Of a stretch of DNA of 64,000 nucleotides, positions 55,693 to 64,000 are shown one piece after another. Position 1 is the first letter of the stretch. Each line of letters starts with the position of its first letter. The DNA lies in assembly GCA_963920705.1 (NCBI GenBank), contig CAWUCO010000177.1, positions 62,001 to 126,000 on the forward strand, written 5' to 3'. This DNA is from Odiellus spinosus (Eukaryota > Arthropoda > Arachnida > Opiliones > Phalangiidae). Both the position numbers and the translations under genes were made by a program. Below the pieces are notes generated by a model that saw nothing but the letters and a program-made list of their open reading frames with translations, was not told where the DNA came from and ran no database searches.

Positions 55693-57174
55693 TGGATCTA
55701 TACTTGGGAAATTTTTGGATCTATACTTGGGAAATGTTTGGATCTATACTTGGGAAATTTTTCGATCTATACTTGGGAAATTTTTCGATCTATACTTGGT
55801 AAATTTTTCGATCTATACTTGGGAAATTTTTCGATCTATACTTGGGAAATTTTTGGATCTATACTTGGGAAATTTTTGGATCTATACTTAGGAAATTTTT
55901 GGATCTATACTTGGGAAATTTTTGGATCTATACTTGGGAAAATTTTGGATCTATACTTGGGAAATTTTTGGATCTATACTTGGGAAATGTTTGGATCTAT
56001 ACTTGGGAAATTTTTGGATCCATACTTGGGAAATTTTTGGATCTATAGTTGGGAAATTTTTGGATCTATACTTGGGAAATTTTTGGATCTATACTTGGGA
56101 AATTTTTCGATCTATACTATGGAAATTTTTCGATCTATACTTGGGAAATTTTTCGATCTATACTTGGGAAATTTTTCGATCTATACTTGGGAAATTTTTC
56201 GATCTATACTTGGGAAATTTTTCGATCTATACTTGGGAAATTTTTGGATCGATTCTTGGGAAATTTTTGGATCTATACTTGGGAAATTTTTAGATCTATA
56301 CTTGGGAAATTTTTCGATCTATACTTGGGAAATTTTTCGATCTATACTTGGGAAATTTTTCGAACTATACTTGGGTAATTTTTCGATCTATACTTGGGAA
56401 ATTTTTGGATTTATACTTGGGAAATTTTTGGATCTATACTTGGGAAATTTTTCGATCTATACTTGGGGGAAAATTTTCGATCTATACTTGGGTAATTTTT
56501 CGATCTATACTTGGGAAATTTTTTGCTCTATACTTGGGAAATTTTTGGATCTATACTTGGGAAATTTTTGGATCTATACCTGTAAAAGTTTTGGATCTAT
56601 ACTTGGGAAATTTTTGGATCTATACTTGGGATATTTTTGGATCTATACCAGGAAAATTTTTTGGATCTATACTTGGGAAATTTTTCGATCTATACTAGGG
56701 AAATTTTTCGATCTATACTTGGGAAAGTTTTCGATCTATACTTGGGAAATTTTTCGATCTATACTTGGGAAATTTTTCGATGTATACTTGGGAAATTTTT
56801 CGATCTATACTTGGGAAATTTTTCGATCTATACTTGGGGAATTTTGGGATCTATACTTGGGAAGTTTTTGGATCTATACTTGGGAAATTTTTGGATCTAT
56901 ACTAGGGAAATTTTTTGATCTATACTTGGGAAATTTTTGGATCTATACTTTTGAAATTTTTGGATCTATACTTGGGAAATTTTTGGATCTATGCTTGGGA
57001 AATGTTTGGATCTATACTTGGGAAATTTTTCGATCTATACTTGGGAAATTTTTCGATCTATACTTGGAAAATTTTTCGATCTATACTTGGGAAATTTTTC
57101 GATCTATACTTGGGAAATTTTTCGATCTATACTTGGGAAATTTTTCGATCTATACTTGGGAAATTTTTCGATCT

Positions 57175-59735
57175 ATACATGGGAAATTTTTGGATCTATA
57201 CTTGGGAAATTTTTGGATCTATACTTAGGAAATTTTTGGATCTATACTTGGGAAAATTTTGGATCTATACTTTTGAAATTTTTGGATCTATACTTGGGAA
57301 ATTTTTGGATCTATACTTGGGAAATTTTTGGATCTATACTTTTGAAATTTTTGGATCTATACTTGGGAAATTTTTGGATCTATACTTGGGAAATGTTTGG
57401 ATCTATACTTGGGAAATTTTTGGATCTATACTTGGGAAATTTTTGGATCTATACTTGGGAAATTTTTCGATCTATACTATGGAAATTTTTCGATCTATAC
57501 TTGGGAAATTTTTCGATCTATACTTGGGAAATTTTTCGATCTATACTTGGGAAATTTTTCGATCTATACTTGGGAAATTTTTCGATCTATACTTGGGAAA
57601 TTTTTGGATCTATTCTTGGGAAATTTTTGGATCTATACTTGGGAAATTTTTAGATCTATACTTGGGAAATTTTTCGATCTATACTTGGGAAATTTTTCGA
57701 TCTATACTTGGGAAATTTTTCGATCTATACTTGGGAAATTTTTGGATCTATTCTTGGGAAATTTTTTGATCTATACCCGGAAAATTTTTGGATCTATACT
57801 TGGGAAAATTTTCGATCTATACTTGGGAAATTTTTCGATCTATACTTGGGAAATTTTTGGATCTATACTTAGGAAATTTTTGGATCTATACTTGGGGAAT
57901 TTTGGGATCTATACTTGGGAAGTTTTTGGATCTATACTTGGGAAATTTTTGGATCTATACTAGGGAAATTTTTTGATCTATACTTGGGAAATTTTTGGAT
58001 CTATACTTTTGAAATTTTTGGATCTATACTTGGGAAATTTTTGGATCTATACTTGGGAAATGTTTGGATCTATACTTGGGAAATTTTTCGATCTATACTT
58101 GGGAAATTTTTCGATCTATACTTGGAAAATTTTTCGATCTATACTTGGGAAATTTTTCGATCTATACTTGGGAAATTTTTCGATCTATACTTGGGAAATT
58201 TTTCGATCTATACTTGGGAAATTTTTGGATCTATACTTGGGAAATTTTTGGATCTATACTTAAGAAATTTTTGGATCTATACTTGGGAAAATTTTGGATC
58301 TATACTTTTGAAATTTTTGGATCTATACTTGGGAAATTTTTGGATCTATACTTTTGAAATTTTTGGATCTATACTTGGGAAATTTTTGGATCTATACTTG
58401 GGAAATTTTTCGATCTATACTTGGGAAATTTTTGGCTCTATACTTGGGAAATTTTTGGATCTATACTTGGGAAATGTTTGGATCTATACTTGGGAAATTT
58501 TTGGATCTATACTTGGGAAATTTTTGGATCTATACTTGGGAAATTTTTCGATCTATACTATGGAAATTTTTCGATCTATACTTGGGAAATTTTTCGATCT
58601 ATACTTGGGAAATTTTTCGATCTATACTTGGGAAATTTTTGGATCTATACATGGGAAATTTTTGGATCTATACTTGGGAAATTTTTGGATCTATACTTAG
58701 GAAATTTTTGGATCTATACTTGGGAAAATTTTGGATCTATACTTTTGAAATTTTTGGATCTATACTTGGGAAATTTTTGGATCTATACTTGGGAAATTTT
58801 TGGATCTATACTTTTGAAATTTTTGGATCTATACTTGGGAAATTTTTGGATCTATACTTGGGAAATGTTTGGATCTATACTTGGGAAATTTTTGGATCTA
58901 TACTTGGGAAATTTTTGGATCTATACTTGGGAAATTTTTCGATCTATACTATGGAAATTTTTCGATCTATACTTGGGAAATTTTTCGATCTATACTTGGG
59001 AAATTTTTCGATCTATACTTGGGAAATTTTTCGATCTATACTTGGGAAATTTTTCGATCTATACTTGGGAAATTTTTGGATCTATTCTTGGGAAATTTTT
59101 GGATCTATACTTGGGAAATTTTTAGATCTATACTTGGGAAATTTTTCGATCTATACTTGGGAAATTTTTCGATCTATACTTGGGAAATTTTTCGATCTAT
59201 ACTTGGGAAATTTTTGGATCTATTCTTGGGAAATTTTTTGATCTATACCCGGAAAATTTTTGGATCTATACTTGGGAAAATTTTCGATCTATACTTGGGA
59301 AATTTTTCGATCTATACTTGGGAAATTTTTGGATCTATACTTAGGAAATTTTTGGATCTATACTTGGGGAATTTTGGGATCTATACTTGGGAAGTTTTTG
59401 GATCTATACTTGGGAAATTTTTGGATCTATACTAGGGAAATTTTTTGATCTATACTTGGGAAATTTTTGGATCTATACTTTTGAAATTTTTGGATCTATA
59501 CTTGGGAAATTTTTGGATCTATACTTGGGAAATGTTTGGATCTATACTTGGGAAATTTTTCGATCTATACTTGGGAAATTTTTCGATCTATACTTGGAAA
59601 ATTTTTCGATCTATACTTGGGAAATTTTTCGATCTATACTTGGGAAATTTTTCGATCTATACTTGGGAAATTTTTCGATCTATACTTGGGAAATTTTTGG
59701 ATCTATACTTGGGAAATTTTTGGATCTATACTTGG
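57175..59735 (+). repeat. 1,472-bp (64-monomer) tandem duplication
   Basis: About 57,175-58,263 matches about 58,647-59,735 at an offset of 1,472 bp. The rare TACATGGG change marks the start of both (A at 57,179 and 58,651). Translations of 57,397-57,963 and 58,869-59,435 agree over 188 residues, including the rare TACCCGG monomer near 57,777/59,249. A separate TACATGGG copy near 60,495 shows that the unit start was reused once more. Confidence 0.87.
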
Positions 59736-61781
59736 GAAATTTTTGGATCTATACTTGGGAAATGTTTGGATCTATACTTGGGGGAAAATTTTCGATCTAT
59801 ACTTGGGTAATTTTTCGATCTATACTTGGGAAATTTTTGGCTCTATACTTGGGAAATTTTTGGATCTATACTTGGGAAATTTTTGGATCTATACCTGTAA
59901 AAGTTTTGGATCTATACTTGGGAAATTTTTGGATCTATACTTGGGATATTTTTGGATCTATACCAGGAAAATTTTTTGGATCTATACTTGGGAAATTTTT
60001 CGATCTATACTAGGGAAATTTTTCGATCTATACTTGGGAAAGTTTTCGATCTATACTTGGGAAATTTTTCGATCTATACTTGGGAAATTTTTCGATCTAT
60101 ACTTGGGAAATTTTTGGATCTATACTTGGGAAATTTTTGGATCTATACCTGTAAAATTTTTGGATCTATACTTGGGAAATTTTTGGATCTATACTTGGGA
60201 TATTTTTGGATCTATACCAGGAAATTTTTTGGATCTATACTTGGGAAATTTTTCGATCTATACTTGGGAAATTTTTCGATCTATACTAGGGAAATTTTTC
60301 GATCTATACTTGGGAAATTTTTCGATCTATACTAGGGAAATTTTTCGATCTATACTTGGGAAATTTTTCGATCTATACTTGGGAAATTTTTCGATGTATA
60401 CTTGGGAAATTTTTCGATCTATACTTGGGAAATTTTTCGATCTATACTTGGGAAATTTTTCGATCTATACTTGGGAAATTTTTCGATCTATACATGGGAA
60501 ATTTTTGGATCTATACTTGGGAAATTTTTGGATCTATACTTAGGAAATTTTTGGATCTATACTTGGGAAAATTTTGGATCTATACTTTTGAAATTTTTGG
60601 ATCTATACTTGGGAAATTTTTGGATCTATACTTGGGAAATGTTTGGATCTATACTTGGGAAATTTTTGGATCTATACTTTTGAAATTTTTGGATCTATAC
60701 TTGGGAAATTTTTGGATCTATACTTGGGAAATGTTTGGATCTATACTTGGGAAATTTTTGTATCTATACTTGGGAAATTTTTGGATCTATAGTTGGGAAA
60801 TTTTTGGATCTATACTTGGGAAATTTTTGGATCTATACTTGGGAAATTTTTCGATCTATACTTGGGAAATTTTTCGATCTATACTTGGGAAATTTTTGGA
60901 TCTATTCTTGGGAAATTTTTTGATCTATACCTGGAAAATTTTTGGATCTATACTTGGGAAAATTTTCGATCTATACTTGGGAAATTTTTCGATCTATACT
61001 TGGGAAATTTTTGGATCTATACTTAGGAAATTTTTGGATCTATACTTGGGGAATTTTGGGATCTATACTTGGGAAGTTTTTGGATCTATACTTGGGAAAT
61101 TTTTGGATCTATACTAGGGAAATTTTTTGATCTATACTTGGGAAATTTTTGGATCTATACTTTTGAAATTTTTGGATCTATACTTGGGAAATTTTTGGAT
61201 CTATACTTGGGAAATGTTTGGATCTATACTTGGGAAATTTTTCGATCTATACTTGGGAAATTTTTCGATCTATACTTGGAAAATTTTTCGATCTATACTT
61301 GGGAAATTTTTCGATCTATACTTGGGAAATTTTTCGATCTATACTTGGGAAATTTTTCGATCTATACTTGGTAAATTTTTCGATCTATACTTGGGAAATT
61401 TTTGGATCTATACTTGGGAAATTTTTGGATCTATACTTAGGAAATTTTTGGATCTATACTTGGGAAAATTTTGGATCTATACTTTTGAAATTTTTGGATC
61501 TATACTTGGGAAATTTTTGGATCTATACTTGGGAAATGTTTGGATCTATACTTGGGAAATTTTTGGATCTATACTTGGGAAATTTTTGGATCTATAGTTG
61601 GGAAATTTTTGGATCTATACTTGGGAAATTTTTGGATCTATACTTGGGAAATTTTTCGATCTATACTATGGAAATTTTTCGATCTATACTTGGGAAATTT
61701 TTCGATCTATACTTGGGAAATTTTTCGATCTATACTTGGGAAATTTTTCGATCTATACTTGGGAAATTTTTCGATCTATAC

Positions 61782-62082
61782 TTGGGAAATTTTTGGATCT
61801 ATTCTTGGGAAATTTTTGGATCTATACTTGGGAAATTTTTAGATCTATACTTGGGAAATTTTTCGATCTATACTTGGGAAATTTTTCGATCTATACTTGG
61901 GAAATTTTTCGAACTATACTTGGGTAATTTTTCGATCTATACTTGGGAAATTTTTGGATTTATACTTGGGAAATTTTTGGATCTATACTTGGGAAATTTT
62001 TCGATCTATACTTGGGGGAAATTTTTCGATCTATACTTGGGTAATTTTTCGATCTATACTTGGGAAATTTTTGGCTCTATAC
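61782..62082 (+). repeat. Cassette B (13 monomers, 301 bp), domain IV anchor
   Basis: The order is: GG-type with tail ATCTATTC, GG-type, AG-type (creating AGATCT), CG, CG, CG with tail AACTATAC, GGGTAATTTTTCG, GG with tail ATTTATAC, GG, CG, the 25-bp five-G monomer (62,012), GGGTAATTTTTCG, and GG with tail CTCTATAC. Related copies start about 230 bp before the 25-bp monomers at 34,652; 36,425; 40,084; 42,524; 44,967; 49,225; 51,066; 54,155; 55,332 and 56,463. Copies at 30,118 and 33,086 are older variants. Most copies differ by one or a few substitutions. Confidence 0.85.
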
Positions 62083-63441
62083 TTGGGAAATTTTTGGATC
62101 TATACTTGGGAAATTTTTGGATCTATACCTGTAAAATTTTTGGATCTATACTTGGGAAATTTTTGTATCTATACTTGGGATATTTTTGGATCTATACCAG
62201 GAAAATTTTTTGGATCTATACTTGGGAAATTTTTCGATCTATACTTGGGAAATTTTTCGATCTATACTAGGGAAATTTTTCGATCTATACTTGGGAAATT
62301 TTTCGATCTATACTTGGGAAATTTTTCGATCTATACTTGGGAAATTTTTCGATCTATACTTGGGAAATTTTTCGATCTATACTTGGGAAAGTTTTCGATC
62401 TATACTTGGGAAATTTTTCGATCTATACTTGGGAAATTTTTCGATGTATACTTGGGAAATTTTTCGATCTATACTTGGGAAATTTTTCGATCTATACTTG
62501 GGAAATTTTTCGATCTATACTTGGGAAATTTTTGGATCTATACTTGGGGAATTTTGGGATCTATACTTGGGAAGTTTTTGGATCTATACTTGGGAAATTT
62601 TTGGATCTATACTAGGGAAATTTTTTGATCTATACTTGGGAAATTTTTGGATCTATACTTTTGAAATTTTTGGATCTATACTTGGGAAATTTTTGGATCT
62701 ATACTTGGGAAATGTTTGGATCTATACTTGGGAAATTTTTCGATCTATACTTGGGAAATTTTTCGATCTATACTTGGAAAATCTTTCGATCTATACTTGG
62801 GAAATTTTTCGATCTATACTTGGGAAATTTTTCGATCTATACTTGGGAAATTTTTCGATCTATACTTGGGAAATTTTTCGATCTATACTTGGGAAATTTT
62901 TGGATCTATACTTGGGAAATTTTTGGATCTATACTTAGGGAATTTTTGGATCTATACTTGGGAAAATTTTGGATCTATACTTTTGAAATTTTTGGATCTA
63001 TACTTGGGAAATGTTTGGATCTATACTTGGGAAATTTTTGGATCTATACTTGGGAAATTTTTGGATCTATAGTTGGGAAATTTTTGGATCTATACTTGGG
63101 AAATTTTTGGATCTATACTTGGGATATTTTTGGATCTATACCAGGAAATTTTTTGGATCTATACTTGGGAAATTTTTCGATCTATACTTGGGAAATTTTT
63201 CGATCTATACTAGGGAAATTTTTTGGATCTATACTTGGGAAATTTTTCGATCTATACTTGGGAAATTTTTCGATCTATACTAGGGAAATTTTTCGATCTA
63301 TACTTGGGAAATTTTTCGATCTATACTTGGGAAATTTTTCGATGTATACTTGGGAAATTTTTCGATCTATACTTGGGAAATTTTTCGATCTATACTTGGG
63401 AAATTTTTCGATCTATACTTGGGAAATTTTTGGATCTATAC

Positions 63442-63579
63442 TTGGGGAATTTTGGGATCTATACTTGGGAAGTTTTTGGATCTATACTTGGGAAATTTTT
63501 GGATCTATACTAGGGAAATTTTTTAATATATACTTGGGAAATTTTTGGATCTATACTTTTGAAATTTTTGGATCTATAC
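63442..63579 (+). repeat. Cassette A, last copy in the window
   Basis: The six monomers start at 63,442, 63,465, 63,488, 63,511, 63,534 and 63,557. The fourth is TAGGGAAATTTTTTAATATATAC, cassette A's domain IV form (T run extended by the TG/TA dinucleotide) with further changes. The fifth has the standard ATCTATAC tail where copies in domains I-III often have ATCTTTAC. Confidence 0.93.
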
Positions 63580-64000
63580 TTGGGAAATTTTTGGATCTAT
63601 GCTTGGGAAATGTTTGGATCTATACTTGGGAAATTTTTCGATCTATACTTGGGAAATTTTTGTATCTATACTTGGGATATTTTTGGATCTATACCAGGAA
63701 AATTTTTTGGATCTATACTTGGGAAATTTTTCGATCTATACTTGGGAAATTTTTCGATCTATACTAGGGAAATTTTTCGATCTATACTTGGGAAATTTTT
63801 CGATCTATACTTGGGAAATTTTTCGATCTATACTTGGGAAATTTTTCGATCTATACTTGGGAAATTTTTCGATCTATACTTGGGAAAGTTTTCGATCTAT
63901 ACTTGGGAAATTTTTCGATCTATACTTGGGAAATTTTTCGATGTATACTTGGGAAATTTTTCGATCTATACTTGGGAAATTTTTCGATCTATACTTGGGA

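Larger units (their letters stand above)
30118..62036 (+). repeat. 25-bp monomers (nineteen), restricted to domain IV
   Basis: The core has five Gs (TTGGGGGAAATTTTTCG or close variants), adding 2 bp. Starts are 30,118; 33,086; 34,652; 36,425; 40,084; 42,524; 43,792; 44,967; 49,225; 51,066; 51,344; 51,622; 54,155; 54,433; 55,332; 55,610; 56,463; 59,778; 62,012. The first also has AAATTATTCG and TATCC changes. The one at 42,524 begins TCGGGGG. Those at 56,463 and 59,778 have AAAATTTTCG. None was found before 30,118. In most copies it is followed by GGGTAATTTTTCG and soon after by a GGCTCTATAC monomer. Confidence 0.94.
42687..63718 (+). repeat. 24-bp monomers (nine), restricted to 42.7-63.7 kb
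   Basis: Eight have the form CAGGAAAATTTTTTGG, one T more than the 23-bp parent CAGGAAAATTTTTGG seen upstream (for example 20,485 and 22,690). They are at 42,687-42,710, 43,931-43,954, 45,153-45,176, 51,808-51,831, 56,649-56,672, 59,964-59,987, 62,198-62,221 and 63,695-63,718. The ninth, 63,211-63,234, is TAGGGAAATTTTTTGG. Near 60,214 and 63,141 the same monomer has lost an A and returned to 23 bp. Each CAGG monomer follows a GGGATATTTTTGG monomer. Confidence 0.94.
59760..63990 (+). repeat. Rearranged mosaic at the right end of domain IV
   Basis: The markers appear in irregular order. A 25-bp monomer follows directly on an AAATGTTTGG monomer at 59,778. The CAGG monomers occur at 59,964, about 60,214, 62,198, about 63,141 and 63,695 at uneven spacing. 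Repeated TAGGG monomers in CG-type context lie near 60,010, 60,287, 60,333, 62,270, 63,211, 63,280 and 63,767. Pieces of cassettes A and B are joined to each other without a constant period. Nothing other than satellite monomers is present. Confidence 0.72.
1..64000 (+). repeat. 23-bp satellite array filling the whole window
   Basis: The monomer is TTGGGAAATTTTT (positions 1-13), a variable dinucleotide (14-15, usually GG or CG), then ATCTATAC (16-23). The first full monomer starts at 23 and the last full one ends at 63,994. With the length variants listed separately (net +32 bp), the span is 2,780 monomers, and the register closes exactly. All copies are in one orientation. The + strand is T- and G-rich (10 T, 6 A, 5 G, 2 C per GG-type monomer). 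The array enters and leaves the window mid-monomer, so its true length is unknown. No unique sequence, transposon, RNA gene or credible gene was seen anywhere inside. The class (satellite or minisatellite) is certain; the family name, taxon and chromosomal location are unknown. Confidence 0.99.
30118..64000 (+). repeat. Domain IV: CG-type-rich array with 24/25-bp monomers
   Basis: CG-type monomers (TTTTTCGATC) form long runs, interrupted by mainly GG-type blocks. Diagnostic variants absent or rare upstream are GGGTAATTTTTCG, the five-G 25-bp monomer, TAGGGAAATTTTTTGATC, ACTATGGAAATTTTTCG, TATAGTTGGG, GGGAAAATTTTGG, TTAGGAAATTTTT and CGAACTATAC. Repeat units are multiples of 23 bp (552, 1,472, 1,748) or differ from a multiple only by the extra bases of the 24/25-bp monomers. 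The window ends inside this domain. Confidence 0.82.

Noticed and set aside
34-63767. All other forward open frames of 60-640 codons
   Set aside because: They are overlapping shadows of the same 23-codon cycle. Their starts are mostly TTG, and their ends are fixed by variant monomers such as TTTTGAAA (TGA), TAGGG (TAG), TTAGG (TAG), GATTAATAC (TAA) and GGGTAATTTTT (TAA).
1-64000. CRISPR array
   Set aside because: The repeats abut directly and there are no unique spacers. A 23-bp unit with HOR variants is satellite behaviour.
1-64000. Telomeric repeat or telomere-adjacent array
   Set aside because: No short G-rich telomere unit in tandem is present. The GGG of the monomer recurs only every 23 bp, and no end-like transition is visible.
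1-64000. Transposon or retrotransposon insertions inside the array
   Set aside because: The 23-bp register is continuous from 23 to 63,994 apart from 40 monomers that are 1-2 bp longer or shorter. There is no foreign sequence, target-site duplication or terminal repeat.
1-64000. Inverted blocks or hairpin-forming palindromes
   Set aside because: No stretch reads as the reverse complement (GTATAGATCC or TTTCCCAAG in series). Only short dyads such as AAATTT, GATC, TCGA and AGATCT occur within monomers.
1-64000. Promoters, terminators, ribosome sites or replication origins
   Set aside because: TATA-like and T-run motifs occur in every monomer and so carry no positional information. GGGAAA before AT-rich sequence is likewise part of the unit.
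1-64000. Bacterial surface or outer-membrane repeat protein locus
   Set aside because: The peptide cycle is aromatic and beta-prone, which first suggested this. But a coding repeat should keep a unit length divisible by three and one open frame, and neither holds.

Overview
The whole 64,000-base window is one uninterrupted tandem repeat of a 23-bp monomer. The monomer has three parts: a core TTGGGAAATTTTT, a variable dinucleotide (mostly GG or CG), and a tail ATCTATAC. It is about 30% GC. Complete monomers run from base 23 to base 63,994. My hand list of length variants (3 of 21 bp, 9 of 22 bp, 9 of 24 bp, 19 of 25 bp) gives a net +32 bp, which makes that span exactly 2,780 monomers. Every monomer lies head-to-tail in the same direction. 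I found no gene, RNA gene, transposon, inverted block or unique sequence. The reverse complement of the monomer has a stop in every unit, while the forward strand has none in any frame. All long open frames on the + strand are a by-product of this and are not annotated as genes.

An array this long and pure, with nested higher-order repeats (HORs), fits satellite DNA of a eukaryotic chromosome (pericentromeric, centromeric, subtelomeric or other heterochromatin) from a long-read assembly. Nothing here identifies the taxon, and I do not recognise the monomer as a named satellite.

The array splits into four domains by variant content. Domain I (1 to about 8.6 kb) is a GG-type HOR of roughly 2.0-2.5 kb, with BamHI-type GGATCC monomers and one 22-bp monomer per period. 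Domain II (about 8.6-17.2 kb) is the most homogeneous, near-consensus GG-type, with tandem blocks of 943, 782 and 667 bp (41, 34 and 29 monomers). Domain III (about 17.2-30.1 kb) alternates 805- and 621-bp blocks (35 and 27 monomers), nested in a second-order repeat of about 2,231 bp (97 monomers). Domain IV (about 30.1-64 kb) is rich in CG-type monomers, so it carries long runs of one CpG per 23 bp. It is also the only place with 24- and 25-bp monomers, and is built from 552-bp (24-monomer) units inside blocks of 1.2-3.1 kb.

Two anchors recur. A six-monomer cassette (138 bp) appears more than 50 times across all four domains, from 919 to 63,579. A 13-monomer cassette (301 bp) that carries the 25-bp monomer is confined to domain IV. 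Together they suggest that a shared ancestral HOR was amplified and homogenised separately in each domain. Any function, such as centromere, heterochromatin or satellite RNA, is inference.
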